DNA of 64,000 nucleotides from Balaenoptera acutorostrata (taxonomy: Eukaryota; Chordata; Mammalia; Artiodactyla; Balaenopteridae): NCBI RefSeq assembly GCF_949987535.1, contig NC_080064.1, positions 42,985,937-43,049,936 of the forward strand, given 5' to 3'. Each line of letters begins with the position of its first letter. Position 1 is the first letter of the stretch. The notes beneath the pieces are model-generated. The model worked only from the letters and a program-made list of their open reading frames with translations. It ran no database searches and had not been told where the DNA came from. Below, piece after piece: positions 47,138 through 60,579 of this stretch. A program made the position numbers and the translations under genes.

Positions 47138-48105
47138 GGGGCATGGAGTCAAGATGGTGGAGTAGGAGGACATGGAGTATGTGTCTCCTCACAACTAGGG
47201 CAACTACCAGACGCTGGTGGGTGGCCTTGACACCCAGGAGGATGGGAGGAACCCCCAAGTGACTGGGTAGGATGTTGCGGGGAGTGAGGGAGGAAGAGAA
47301 GTGGAGGTGAGATGGTACTGGCACCCCTGAGGGGTGGCTGGGAGAGGGAAGGAGTTCCCATGCCTGGAGAGACCCATTCACCACAAGGGGATTAACAGGG
47401 ACAGGGAGAGACCCTCAGGGGTTTGGAGGATCAGAGGGGAATGCAGCCAGCATTTCCCCTGCCCACTCAGGCCCCAGGGAGCATGCTGGGGTCCCAGGTC
47501 TGGTCCTCCACCTTCTGAGGACCCTCCATCCACATGGGTCCTGGGGACGTGGGAACGAGAGAAGGGGGAAGAGTAGTGGTGAGCAGGGAGGGACCCTAGG
47601 GGATCTGAAGATCGGGGGAATGGGACTAGTGTTCCCCCACCCACTCGGGCCCCAGCAAGCCTGCTGGGGTCCCGGACATGATCCTCCACACTCTAAGGCC
47701 AGAGGCAATCTGATCCCCCTCCAGCCATGCTGAGCCAAAGCCCCATCCCCCATTCCCACCAGGGCCTTTTCCAGCCATGTCGTACTGAGCCCAGACACCA
47801 CCCCCCACCTAAACCCTGCCCCTGCTTAAGCCTCGCCCCACACAGCCAAGGCCTTTTCTGGCCCTTTTTTTTTTTTTCCTACTATTGTGGTTCTGTTTTA
47901 CCTTTCAGTTGTTGTTTCATTTATATTTTTATTTTTTCTAATATATCTGTTAGTGTTCTAAATTTATTTAATTTTTATTCCTTCTTATTGTTCTGTTCTT
48001 TTTTTTTTTTTTTTTTTTTGCCATGCCATGTGGCTTCCAGGATCTTGGTTCATGGGCTGGGGGGATCAGGTCTGAGCTCCTGTGGTGGGAGCACCAAGTC
48101 CGAAC
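47138..48105 (+). promoter_or_regulatory. L1 lineage B 5-prime UTR
   Basis: Starts GGGGGCATGGAGTCAAGATG, again with an AAGATGG site near the tip. It is GC-rich up to about 47860, then T-rich (47867-48020). The overlapping 60-130 codon ORFs on both strands here come from base composition and are not supported as genes. Confidence 0.78.
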
Positions 48106-48278
48106 GATATATTTAAAGTGATGAAAGGGGGACGAACCTACAACCAAGATTACTCTACCCAGCAAGGATCTCATTCAGATTTGACAGAGAAATTAAAACC
48201 TTTACAGACAAGCAAAAGCTAAGAGAATACAGCACCACCAAAGCAGCTTTATAACAAATGCTAAAGGAACTTCTCTAC
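48106..48278 (+). pseudogene. L1 ORF1 C-terminal remnant
   Basis: Begins GATATATTTAAAGTGATGAA, equivalent to 40751 onward in the intact L1, and runs to the ORF1 end. In the same frame CAA has become TAA near 48251-48256, and the normal stop near 48277 is changed. About 750 bases of ORF1 coding sequence are missing upstream, together with the end of the 5-prime UTR. Confidence 0.88.
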
Positions 48279-48336
48279 GTGGGAAACACAAGAGAAGAAA
48301 AGAAACTACAAAAACAAACCCAAAACAATTAAGAAA

Positions 48337-51300
48337 ATGGTAACAGGAACATACATATCAATAATTACCTTAAATGTGAATGGATTAAATGCTACTACCA
48401 AAAGACACAGACTGGCTGAATGGATACAAAAACAAGACCCATATATATGCTGTCTACAAGAGACTCACTTCACACCTAGGGACACATACAGACTGAAAGT
48501 GATGGGATGGAAAAAGATATTCCATGCAAAAGAAAATCACAAGAAAGCTGGAGTAGCAATATTCATATCAGATAAAATAGACTTTAAAATAAAGACTGTT
48601 ACAAGCAGTAAGGAAGGACACTACATAATGATCAAGGGATCAATCCAAGAAGAAGATATAACAATTATAAATATTTATGCACCCAACATAGGAGCACCTC
48701 AATACATAAGGCAAATGCTAACAGCCATAAAAGGGGAAATTGACAGTAACACAACAATAGTGTGGGACTTTAACACCCCACTTAAACCAAAAGACAGATC
48801 AACCAGACGGAAAATAAGGAAATACAAGCTTTGAATGACACAATAGACCAGATAGATTTAATTGATATTTATAGGACATTCCACCCGAAAGTGGCAGAAT
48901 ACACTTTCTTCTCAAGTGCACATGGAACATTCTCCAGGATAGATCGCATTTTCCAAGGTCACAAATCAAGCCTCAGTAAATTTAAGAAAATTGAAATCAT
49001 ATCAAGCATCTTTTCTGACCACAATGCTATGAGATTAGAAATCAATTACAGGCGAAAAAAACTGTAAAAACACAAATGCATGGAGGCTAAACAGTGCGTT
49101 GCTAAATAAGCAAGAGATCACTGAAGAAATCAAAGAGGAAACTAAAAAATACATAGAAACAGATGACAATGAAAAAAAGCAGTTCTAAGAGTGAAGTCTA
49201 TAGCAATTCAATCTCACCTCAAGAAACAAGGAAAATCTCAAATAAAAAATCTAACCTTACACCTAAAGCAACTAGAGAAAAAAGAACAAACAAACAAACA
49301 AACAAACAAAACGAAAGTCAGTAGAAGGAAAGAAATCATAAAGATCAGAGCAGAAATAAATGACATAGTAGCAAAGAAAACAATAACAAATATCAACAAA
49401 ACTAAAAGCTGGTTCTTTGAGAAGATAAACAAAATTGATAAATCTTTAGCCAGACTCATCAAAAAAAAGGGAGAGGACTCAATAAAATTATAAATGAAAA
49501 AGGAGAAATTACAACTGACACCACAGAAATACAAAGGGTCATAAGAGACTACTACAAGCAACTATATGCCAATAAAATGGACAACCTGGAAGAAATTGAC
49601 AAATTCTTGGAAAGGTACAACTTTCCAAGACTGAACCAGGAAGAATTAGAAAATATAAACAGACCAATCACAAGTAATGAAATTGAAACTGTAATTAAAG
49701 ATCTTCCAACAAACAAAAGTGCAGGACCAGATGGCTTCACAGGTGAATTCTATCAAACATTTAGAGAAGAGCTAACACCTATCCTTCTCAAACTCTTCCA
49801 AAAAATTGCAGAAGGAGGAGCACTCCCAAGCTCATTCTACAAGACCACTATCACCCTGATACCAAAATTTAAAATATCACAAAGAAAGAAAATTACAGAC
49901 CAATATCACTGATGAATATAGACGCAAAAATTCTCAACAAAATATTAGCAAACAGAATCCAACAACACATTCAAAGGATCATACACCATGCTCAAGTGGG
50001 ATTTATCCATGGGATGCAAGGATTCTTCAATATATGCAAATCAACCAATGTGATACACCATATTAACAAATTAAAGAAAAAAAACCATATGATCATCTCA
50101 ATAGATGTAGAAAAAGCTTTTGACAAAATTCAACACCCATTTATGATAAAAACTCTCCAGAAGGTTGACATAGAGGGAACCTATCTGAAAGTAATAAAGG
50201 CTGTGTACGACAAACCCACAGCAAACATCATTCTCAATGGTGAAAAACTGAAAGCATTTCCTCGAAGATCAGGTACAAGACAAGGATGTCCACTCTCGCC
50301 ACTCTTATTCAACATAGTTTTGGAAGTCTTAGGCATGGCAATCAGAGAAGAAAAGAAATAAAAGGACTACAAATTGGAAAAAAAGTTAAACTGTCATTGT
50401 TTGCAAATGACATGATACCATACATAGAATATCCTAAAGATGCCACCAGAAAGCTGCTAGAACTAATCAATGAATTTGGCAAAGTTGCAGCATACAAAAT
50501 TAATGCACAGGAATCTCTTCCATTCCTCTACACTAACAACAAAATATCACAAAGAGAATTTAAGGAAACAATCCCATTTACCATCGCAATAAAAACAATA
50601 AAATACCTAGGAATAAACCTACCTAAGGAGGCAAAAGACCTGTACACAGAAAACTATAAAACACTGATAAAAGAAATCAAAGATGACAAAAACAGGTGGA
50701 GAAATATACCATGTTCTTGGATTGGAAGAATCAATATTTTGAAAATGACTATACTACCCAAAGCAATCTACAGATTCAATGCAATCCCTATCAAATTACC
50801 AAGGGCATTCTTCAGAGAATTAGAACAAAAAAATTTACAGTTTGTATGGAAACACAAAAGACCCCAAATAGGCAAAGAAATCTTGAGAAAGAAAAATGGA
50901 GCTGGAGGAATCAGGCTCCCTGACTTCAAGTTATACTACAAAGCTACAGTAATCAAGACAGTATGGTACTGGCACAAAAACAGAAATAGAGATCAAATGT
51001 ACAGGATAGAAAGCCCAGAGAAAAACCCACGCACCTGTGGTCACCTAATCTATGACAAAAGAGACAAGAGTATACAATGGAGAAAAGACAGTCTCTTCAA
51101 TAAGTGGTGCTGGGAAAACTGGACAGCCACATGTAAAAGAATGAAATTACAACACTCCCTAACACCATACACAAAAATAAACTCAAAATGGATTAAACAC
51201 CTAAATGTATGATTGGACACTGTAAAACTCTTAGAGGGAAACATAAGAAAAACACTCTTTGAGAAAAATCACAGCAAGATCTTTTTTGACCCACCTCCTA

Positions 51301-52115
51301 GAGTAATGAAAATAAAAACAAAAATAATCAAATGGGACTTAATTAAACTTAAAAGCAAAAGAAACCATAAACAAGACAAAAAGACAACCCTCAGAGTGGG
51401 AGAAAATATTTGTAAATGAAGCAATGGACAAAGGATTAATCTCCAAAATATACAAACAGCTCATGCAGCTCAATATCAAATAAACAAACAACCCAATCAA
51501 AAAATGGGCAGAAGACCTAAATAGACATCTCTCCAAAGAAGACATACAGATTACCAAGAGGCACATGAAAAGATGCTCAACATCACTATTATTAGAGAAA
51601 TGCAAATCAAAACTACAATGAGGTATCACCTCACACTGGTCAGAATGGCCATCATCAAAAAATCTACAAACAATAAATGCTGGAGAGGGCATGGAGAAAA
51701 GGGAACCCTCTTGCCCTCTTGGTGGGAATGTAAATTGATACAGCCACTGTGGAGAACAGTGTGATGGTTCCTTTAAAAACTAAAAATAGAACTACCATAT
51801 GACCCAGCAATCTCACTACTGGGATATACCCTGAGTAAACCATAATTCAAAAGGACACAGGTACCCCCGTGTTCATTGGAGCACTATTTACAATAGCCAG
51901 GAGATGGAAACAACCTAAATGTCCATCGACAGATGAATGGATAAAGAAGATGTGGTACATGTATACAATGTAATATTACTCAGTCATACATAAAAAGGAA
52001 CGAAATTGGTTCATTTGTAGAGGTGTGGATGGACCTAGAGTCTGTCATACAGAGTGAAGTGGGTCAGAAAGAGAAAAACAAATATTGTATATTAACTAAT
52101 ATATGTAGAATCTAG
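48337..52115 (+). pseudogene. L1 ORF2 pseudogene, lineage B
   Basis: Endonuclease-RT frame, broken by several frameshifts. Open blocks are 48337-48834 (endonuclease, with CCLQETHF), 48831-49067, 49191-49493, 49577-49912, 49912-50361 and 50286-51212. The RT motif is FAND rather than FADD (50399-50410). A (CAAA)n expansion lies at 49284-49310. The C-terminal motif at 51678-51731 reads [18 protein letters not shown], as in the minus-strand copy. Not functional. Confidence 0.92.
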
Positions 52116-52456
52116 AAAAATGGTACAGATGAACCTATTTGTGGGCAGGAATAGAGATGCAGACATAAGAACCGATGGGTGGACATGGGGGGAAGGGGAG
52201 TGTGGGACGAATTGGGAGATTAGGACTGGCATATATACACTACCATGTGTAAAATAGATAGCTAATGGGAACTTGCTGTAAAGCATAGGAAGCTCAGCTC
52301 GGTGCTCTGTGATGACCTAGATGGGTAGGATGGTGGTGGGAGGGAGGGAGGTCCAAGAGGGAAGGGATATATGTATACATATAGCTGATTCACTTCATTG
52401 TACAGCAGAAACTAACACAACATTGTAAGGCAGTTATACTCCAATTAAAAAAAAAG

Positions 52457-52850
52457 TCATACAACTGGATGAGACTAACCAGGGAGTGATTGTTTAAAGA
52501 GAACAACATAGGACTGGTCTTCAGCTCGCCAATATTAGGCATATAGAAAAAGGGTAGGAAGAATCAACAACATCTGAGAAGGAAAAGCAGAAAGATGTGT
52601 GGAGTCAAGGAAGTCAAAATTAGAAAATGTTACAAGAAGGAGGCAATGACCAGTTATGTTAAAGGTTGAGAAAGATGAGGATAGAGAAATAAGTTTTGGA
52701 ATAGCAACATGGAAGTTATTGGTAGCCTTGAACAGTGTTGGTGGAGTGATGTGTTCAGAAGCTTACTTTTGTGTAAAATACAAGAGAAAATTCAGACAAG
52801 TACATACATCCTTTTAAGAAGCTTTTTTTTTTTTTTGATGTTGGGGAGTT
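52457..52850 (+). repeat. Ancient unclassified repeat, last segment
   Basis: Continues the element broken at 47137 (GGATGAGACTAACCAGGGAG, TTGGTAGCCTTGAACAGTGT). Family name unknown to me. Confidence 0.5.
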
Positions 52851-52984
52851 GCTGAAAGGGGCAGAAACTGGAAGAAAATGTGAGGTCAAGGAAGGATTGT
52901 TTTGTTTTGGTTTTTTTCCTTGAAAGACGGTAGACATGCTTGATATCTCCCTCTCTCTTTCCCACCCCTACTAAATTCGAACCA

Positions 52985-53795
52985 TCACCAAGTTGTATTT
53001 ATTTTACTTCATTAATTGCTCAAATCTATCCATTTCTCTCCATTATCATTGCCACTACCTTATCCAACTTATCATTATCCCCCACATAGTCCTACAGAGT
53101 TATAACTGACCCTTTACCTATACTCCTCATTTAATCTTCTTTGCACTTCAGCCAGATATTTTCCAAATGCAGATCTGACCAAGTCACCCCACCCTTCCAC
53201 CCCATTCCCACTACATTATAAAGGACTTGCTATTGCTTTTAGGATGAAGACAAAGCCACATGACTTTTAAGGCCCTACGTGGTCTGCCCATGCATACTCT
53301 CCAATTTCATCTTCACCTTCCCTCTTGCTTTCTGTGCTTCTGCTACACTGTCCTAATCTGGCCACTAAGTCTTTGCACTTGATATTCTCTCTGACTAGAA
53401 TATTCTTACTCCTACAACTCCCCTCCTCCACTACACTCTATCTAATAACTACTCCCATTTCTTCAGATACCTAATTCAATCATCTCATCCTCAGAAAAGC
53501 CTTCCCTGACCTCTCTAAACAAGTTAATTCCCTTTCTTATATACTCACAGAGTACCAGGTAGCTTTCCTTGATAACACTTTCCACAGTTGTAATTTTTCA
53601 TTTTCTTGTGATTGTTTTATTAATACCTGTCTTCCTTGCTAGTGTTTAAGCTCCATGAGAGCAATGACAGTTCCATGAGTATAGTGGCTGTGCTTTTTTC
53701 CCCCTGCCATTGTGTATACAACATCCAGCATAATGCATGGCGCATAGTAAGTACTCGGTAAATATTTGTTAAGTCAAGTGAATTCAATAAATGAA
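52985..53795 (+). mobile_element. L2 LINE 3-prime region
   Basis: Long run of L2 phrases: AAGGCCCTACGTGGTCTGCC, AGTCTTTGCACTTGATATTC, AAAGCCTTCCCTGACCTCTC and the terminal CATAGTAAGTACTCGGTAAA. Decayed and without an open frame. Confidence 0.85.
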
Positions 53796-54464
53796 TGAAT
53801 TTTAATTGTTAATACCGCAATAAGTAACATAATAAGATCTCTTGAATTAATTTGGAAAATTTCTAGTACCTCGGAAAGAAGAAAAGGCAATCAGCATTAT
53901 TTTTTAAATTGTTAAGTTTAGAATTACTATTAGAAACTACATTCCTTTATACTTAATTATACTTAATTGTCTTTGATCAGCTTTGATCAGTTTACTTGCT
54001 GCTTCATTATTTCTAACCCTCTCTCAAAATTACTTGTGGCTGCATGCATAAAGATCACAGGTACTCTTCCCTTGTAAGTCATTAGTTTCAATTCAGTTTC
54101 CTTCTACTTACTTTTGCCAGAGACATTATTAAATATAAAATTGGCCACTGAGTTCCATTTAATTTCCTTTGCCATTAAAGGCAAATCTATGAAAAGACTA
54201 ATTGACATTAAAGTCGATTAATTATCTCACAACCAGAGAGAAGGTTATCAAAAACTGATGGCTAATCTTCAAACTGGAAATATTAACCCTGTGAAGAAGT
54301 AGCTTAATTTATGTTCTATGAACAAAATAGGTGTAATGAAATCAGTAACATATGAAAAGGGAATATATAAGTTGATTTGTGCTTTTAAAAATAAATATAT
54401 AATATATTCTGATTTTAAAACATTTATGTAGAACTGTTGGAAACAGAATAATTTTGTTTTATAA

Positions 54465-54656
<192 letters not shown>

Positions 54657-55284
54657 TAGTAATGTTTTCAAATAATTTCTTTTGACACCATGTCATTAGC
54701 ATTGTTGTCTTTAAATTATTTAAATTATCCACTATTTTTAAATTTGAGGGACAATAACAAGGAGCTAAATTTAAATTACCCAAACTAGTTAGAGTTTATA
54801 TTACAGGAAACTGAAAGACTAAATGAAAATGTCTCCTTCTACAGTTGCTTCTCTGTATCTCTAGCCTGAGAACCTGTATTCTCCATTTCGGAATTGTTAC
54901 AGGGATGAAGATAAATGGCATAAAAAAAAACAAAGCAAAAATTGCCAAGCCTATCAGAAGAAAGAGATTTGGAGATAAGAGGATACTCAGATAACCAAAT
55001 AACCTAACCAAACCAACTAATTGAAATTAAATACAAAATACTAATTGAAATTAATAAGGGTTTATTAAGGCTTCATTACATTCTGAGCTCTGGGCCCTAC
55101 CTATTGAGGATAGTAAGATACAAACCCTACCTTAAAAGTGCTAGTGTAGTACAAGTGGGAAAGGCAGACACATAATTAACTTTCTGTTATATGGCATCAA
55201 AAGAGTTGTATGGACAAAGTAAAACAAGGGAGACACCAGTAGAAATTTAAAACTATGATATATCTAAACAATGCATTATTAAAT

Positions 55285-55704
55285 TTTATATGTTTTGGAC
55301 TCCACGTCTAATATAGTCTTCCCTTTTTCTATTACATTTCTGAGACTCATCCAGGTTGGTGCATATACCCATCATTCATCCTTTTTTATTGTTATATCAT
55401 ATTCCATTGTATTAATATATCAAATTTTATGTTATGGACATTTGAGTTGTTTTCAGTTGGTTTTTTTAAAGGAAATTTCCATAGGGAACGTACCTAACAG
55501 TAGAATCACTGACTCATGGGGTTTGTGCATGTTTAATATTATTAGATAACTTCAAATTATTTTCCAAAGTAGTTCTGTCAATATACATTCCCCTCAGGCA
55601 TGCATAATTGCTAGGATTGCTCCATATCAACAAATACTGATATTTCTAAGCTCCTAAATTTTTAACAATCTGATGGATGTGTAATACTATCTCACTGTAG
55701 TTTT
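55285..55704 (-). mobile_element. Ancient L1, first segment of a nested series
   Basis: Minus-strand L1 end of ORF2 (CTATTACATTTCTGAGACTC, ATTCCATTGTATTAATATA). Interrupted at 55704 by another L1 and resumed at 56912. Confidence 0.72.
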
Positions 55705-55958
55705 TTCTTAATAAACTTAATTTTTTCAAGCAGTTTTAGGTTCACAACAAAATTAAGAAAAAAATTTAGAGTTCTCATATACTCCTTACCCCCATACAAG
55801 TGCAGCCTCCTCCACTATCAACATCGTGCACCAGAGTGGTACATTTGTTACAACTAATGAACCTACACTGACACATCATCACCTAAAGTCCATTGTTCAC
55901 ATTAGTATTCACTCTTGAATCCTACATTCTATGGGTTTTGACATATCTATATATATAT

Positions 55959-55991
<33 letters not shown>

Positions 55992-56894
55992 CACACACAG
56001 AAACAGAAACAAAGAGACAGAGAGACAGAGAGACAGAGATGTATGCACCATCATAGTATCAGACACAATAGTTTTACTACCCTAAAAATCTTCTTGTTCC
56101 ATCCCTGTTCATCCTTACCTCCAACCAGTGATTGTTTAGCTGTTTCCATAGTTTTGCCTTTTCCAGAATGTCATATAGTTGGAATCATACAGTATGTAGC
56201 CTTTTTGGGCTTCTTTCTCTTATTAATATGCATTTAAAGTTCTCTCTGTCTTTTCAAGGCTTGATAGCACATTTCTTTTTGGCGCTGAATAATATTCCAT
56301 TGTATGGATCTACTTCAATTTATTTATTCACTCACTTACTGAAGGACACCTTGGTTGCTTTCAAGTTTTGGCAATTATGAATAAAGCTGCTATAAACATT
56401 CATGTGCAGGTTTTTGTGTGGACATATATTTTCAACTCATTTGGGTAACTACCAAGAGCATGATTGCTGGATCAAATGGTAAGAGGTGTTTAGTTCTGTT
56501 GCCAAACTGCCTGCCAAAGTGGCTGTACCATTTTGCATCCCCAGCAACGAGTGAGGGTTCCTGTTGCTCCACATCCTCACCAGCACTTGGTGATGTCCGT
56601 GTTTTGGATTTTTGCCATTATAATAGGCATATAGTAGTTTTTTGTTGCTTTAATTTTCCCTTTCCCTAATAATATATGATGCTGATAATCTTTTCATATG
56701 TTTACTTGCCATCTGTATATCTTCTTAGGTGAGGTGTCTGTTCAGATCTTTGGCTCATTTTTTAATTGGGTTGTTTGTTTTCTTATTGTTGAGTTTTAAG
56801 AGTTCTTTGTATATTTTTAATAACAGTCTTTTATCATAGATGTCTTTTGCAAACACTTTTACCCAGCCTGTGGCTTGTCTTCTCATTCTCTTGA
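55705..56894 (-). mobile_element. Old L1 nested in ancient L1
   Basis: Minus-strand 3-prime UTR and the ORF2 C-terminal part. A 17-base TSD with one difference (TATCTCACTRTAGTTTT) lies at 55688-55704 and 56895-56911, defining both ends. A microsatellite lies inside. Confidence 0.85.
55946..56040 (+). repeat. Compound TA/GA/GACA/CA microsatellite
   Basis: Successive runs of TATA, GAGA, GACAGACA, CACA and AGAGACAG. It produces a repetitive ORF that is not a gene. Confidence 0.9.
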
Positions 56895-57156
56895 TATCTC
56901 ACTATAGTTTTAATTTATATTTTCCTGCTAAAAAATGAGGTGATTGTCTTTTCTAAGGTTCATTGGCCATTATGGTTTTCTCTTATTTAAAATGTGTGTT
57001 CAAATCTTTTACCTCTTTTTCTATTAGTCTTTTTATTATAAAACTTTAAAAGTTTTATATTAATATAAATGGATTATATTAATATGGATACCTAATCCTT
57101 TGTCAGTTATGTTCATTTTGATATCTTCATTTTATGGCTTTTATTTTCACTATTTT

Positions 57157-57472
57157 TTAAAATTGAAGTATAGTTGATTTACAATATTGTGTTAGTTTCA
57201 GGTGTACAGCAAAGTGATTCAGCTTTTACATATATAATGTATATATATAATACATGTATTATTTTCCAGATTCTTGTCCATTATAGGTTATTAGAAGATA
57301 TTGAATATAGTTCCCTGTGCTATTCATTAAATCCTTGTTGTCTATCTATTTTATATATAGTGGTGTATATCAGTTAACCCCATACTCTTAATTTATCCCT
57401 CCCCCCCACACTTTTCCCCTTTGGTAGTCATAAGTTTGTTTTCTATGTCTGTGAATCTGTTTCTGTTTTTGT
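57157..57472 (-). mobile_element. L1 3-prime UTR insertion
   Basis: The minus-strand 3-prime UTR has the GTACAGCAAAGTGATTCAG signature. The TSD TTCACTATTTT lies at 57146-57156 and 57473-57483. Confidence 0.88.
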
Positions 57473-57495
57473 TTCACTATTTTATGGTGTGTTTT

Positions 57496-57788
57496 TTTTT
57501 TTAATTTTTATTTATTTATTTATTTATGGCAGTGTTGGGTCTTCGTTTTCTGTGCGAGGGCTTTCTCTAGTTGCGGCAAGTGGGGGCCACTCCTCATCGC
57601 AGTGCGCGGGCCTCTCACTATCGCGGCCTCTCGTTGCGGAGCACAGGCTCCAGACGCGCAGGCTCAGCAATTGTGGCTCACGGGCCTAGTTGCTCCGCGG
57701 CATGTGGGCTCTTCCCAGACCAGGGCTCGAACCCGTGTCCCCTGCATTGGTAGGCAGATTCTCAACCACCGCGCCACCAGGGAAGCCC
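57496..57788 (-). mobile_element. Young CHR SINE, minus strand
   Basis: Intact head, B-box and body. The tail is (AAAT)n, AATT, then an A-run. The TSD TATGGTGTGTTTT lies at 57483-57495 and 57789-57801. It is inserted at the edge of the TSD of the preceding L1. Confidence 0.94.
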
Positions 57789-57801
57789 TATGGTGTGTTT
57801 T

Positions 57802-58240
57802 GATGAACAAAACATTCCTTAATTTTTAAGGTAACCTAATTTCTCAGCCTTTTCCTTTAATATTTATTTCCTTCCCTACTCCAAAGTCATAAAGATACTC
57901 TTCTATGTTGCCATCTAAGAGTTTTATAGTTTTGACTACATAGATCTTTAATCAATCTAGAATTGATTTCTGTGTTTGGTGTAAATAGCAAGCCAATTTC
58001 ACTTCTTTTCCATATGTTTGCCCAACTGCCTAGTAGCGTTTACTGAAATTCTTTTGGAATTTTGAGGGGAACTGCAGTGCAGTTTTAGATCAATTTGGGA
58101 AAAGCTGATTCTTTATAATATTAAGTTTTCTAATCCATGAACATGTTGTTTCTCTGTATTTATATATGTTATCTTTAATATCTTTCAATAAAGCTTTACA
58201 ATTACCTTTATAAAAGCCTTGTACATCTTATACTAGCTTT
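57802..58240 (-). mobile_element. Ancient L1 segment of the nested series
   Basis: Minus-strand ORF2 sequence (AAGAGTTTTATAGTTTTGAC, CAATCTAGAATTGATTTCTG). Follows on from 56912-57145. Confidence 0.7.
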
Positions 58241-58241
58241 T

Positions 58242-58491
58242 TTTAAATTTTATTTTTTATTGAAGTATAGTTGAATTACAATGTTGTGTTAATTTCTGCT
58301 GTACAGCAAAGTGACTCAGTTATACATATATATACATTCTTTTTCATATTCTTTTCCATTATGGTTTATCACAGGATATTGATTATAGTTCCCTCTGCTA
58401 TACAGTAGGACCTTGCTGTTTATCCATTCTATATATACCAGTTTGCATCTGCTAGTTCCAAACTCCCAATCCAACCTCCTTCTACCCTATG
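58242..58491 (-). mobile_element. L1 3-prime UTR insertion
   Basis: The minus-strand 3-prime UTR has CTGTACAGCAAAGTGACTCA. The TSD CTAGCTTTT lies at 58233-58241 and 58492-58500. Confidence 0.85.
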
Positions 58492-58529
58492 CTAGCTTTT
58501 ATTACAGGAAATTTTATATGTTTATGCTT

Positions 58530-60568
58530 TTATGATATGATTTTTAAGTAAAGTATTTTGGAATGGTTTTTGATTTACAGGAAAGTTGCAAAGGTAATAC
58601 AGTATAGAGTTATCTTGTACTTCACCCATTTTTCCCTGATGTTAAAAATCATTTTACCATGATACATTTGTCAAAACTAAGAAAGCAACATCGTTACATC
58701 ACTATTAACCAACCTTCAGACTTTATTTGGGTTCACCAGTTCTTACATGAATTTACCTTTGCTCTTTCAAGACCTAATCCAGGATACCGTATTGCATTTG
58801 TCTCTAATTTCTTCTGCTCTGTGACTGTATCTCAGTCTCCTTGTTTTACCTGAGCTTTACAGTTTTGAGGCGTACTGGCCATATATTTTGTAAAATATTC
58901 CTCAATTTGGATTTATCTGATGTTTTTCTCATTATTATACTGGGGTTATGGATTTGGGGGAAGAATAACACTGAAGTGAAATTGATATTATTTTTAAAAT
59001 ATTTTATTGATGTATAATTACCTACAATAGAATGCAAGACCTTAGATGTTCCACTCAGTAAATCCTGACAATGGTATATACATTTAAACAACACCAAAAA
59101 CAAGATACAGAATATTTTTATCATCTGAAAAAGTTCCCTCATGTCCCCTTCCAGTCAATTCCTCTAACCATCCCGTGTAAGCACTTTCTGATTTATATCA
59201 ACAAGGTTTAGTTTTAATCTGTTCCTAGATTTCATACAAATGGAATTGTATGATATATATCTTTTACATATGGCTTTCACTTAATACAAATTTTGGGGAG
59301 TCACACATGTTACTGTATGTGTTAAAACTTTGTTCTTTCTATTAATAAGTAGTATTCCATTGTATGAATATACAATAACATGTTTATATATTCTCTCATT
59401 GATGGACAGTAGTGTTGTTTCCAGTTTTTGACTAGTATGAATGACTGCTGTAAATATTTATGTACTTTTAGTAAACATATATTTTCATTTTTCTTGGAAA
59501 AATACCTGACCATGGAATTGGTGGGGCTTGGGTAGACATATGTGTATCCTTATAAGAAACTGCCAAACAAGTTTCCAAAGTGGTTATACCTTATTTCACT
59601 CCTGTCAACAATAAATGAGTGTTCCAGTTGCTTCACATCCTTGCCAACATTTGATGTTATTAGTATTTTTACATTTTAGCCATTTTAATGGGTGTGTAAT
59701 GGCATTTCAGTATGCTTTTAATTTACATTTTTCTGATAACGAAAGACGTTGAGCACCGTTTCATGTGTTCATTGGCCAGTTGCATATTTTTTTGTGACCT
59801 GCCTTTTCAAGTTTTTGCTTATTTTTAAAAATTTTTTAGTGGGTTTGTTTTGTTTGTTTTTTAACGTAATGACTTGTAGGAGTTCTTAATACAATTTGGA
59901 ATTAGTCTATTGTAAGATATATATGTTGTGAATGTTTTTTTCCATACCGTGACTTATCTGTTCATTTTTATAATGGTATCAGTTGGTAGGCAGAAATTTT
60001 TAATGTTGATAAAGACCAATCTATGATTTTTTTCTTTTAAAAGAAATTTGTATCCTGTCTAACAAATATTTATCTAAGTTTGCAAAAATATTCTATATTT
60101 TCTTTTGTCTTTGCTATATAGTGTTGAGTTCTATGTTTAGGTCTATAAGGTAGAAGTCAAGTTTCATCATTTTCTATGATGATATCCAGTTGTTCCAGAA
60201 AATTTTCATGAAAAGACATTCTTTCCCCATTGAACCAATTAGTCACTTTGAATGAAAATCAATCTATTGTATGTGTGTTGGTTTATTTGCTGAACTCTAT
60301 ATTTTTTTTTCAGTGAACTATTTGTCCTTAAACTATACTATACTGTCTTAATTATTGTAGCTTTATGTCATGGAATCAACTTTATTCTGCTTTGTTCAAG
60401 AATATTTTGGCTATTCTAGGTGCTTTGTTTTTCCATATAATTTAGAAAGCAGCTTGTTTAGTTTTTCAAAATGGCCTGCTTGAATTTTTATTGAACTGCC
60501 ATTGAATCTATAAATCATTATAGGGAGAATGGATATCTTAATATTGATTCTTCTATGAGAATAATATT
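58530..60568 (-). mobile_element. Ancient L1 pieces
   Basis: The first part (58560-58990) has an old L1 3-prime UTR layout (AGGAAAGTTGCAAAGGTAAT, ACATTTGTCAAAACTAAG). A second 3-prime UTR and ORF2 C-terminal region follow from about 58990 to 60568 (TTATTGATGTATAATTACC, TTCCATTGTATGAATATAC, TTTTGGCTATTCTAGGTGC), so at least two copies are abutted. Confidence 0.72.
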
Positions 60569-60579
60569 ACTCTACTTTT

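Larger units (their letters stand above)
47138..52456 (+). mobile_element. L1 lineage B with internal deletion of ORF1
   Basis: The TSD TCATACAACTGG lies at 47126-47137 and 52457-52468, so the 5-prime end is complete at about 47138. It has a 5-prime UTR (47138-48105), a junction to the last part of ORF1 (48106-48278), ORF2 (48337-52115) and a 3-prime UTR with a short A-tail. Most of ORF1 and the end of the 5-prime UTR are missing. Its 5-prime UTR and C-terminal ORF2 motif match the minus-strand copy at 18.06-24.07 kb. Confidence 0.93.

Noticed and set aside
47334..48116. Several 60-130 codon ORFs, Pro/Gly-rich, on both strands
   Set aside because: They lie in the GC-rich L1 5-prime UTR and have no conserved frame.
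55893..56237. ORF with a repetitive RERERQTDRQTHTQKQKQRD segment
   Set aside because: Translation of a GA/CA microsatellite inside an L1.
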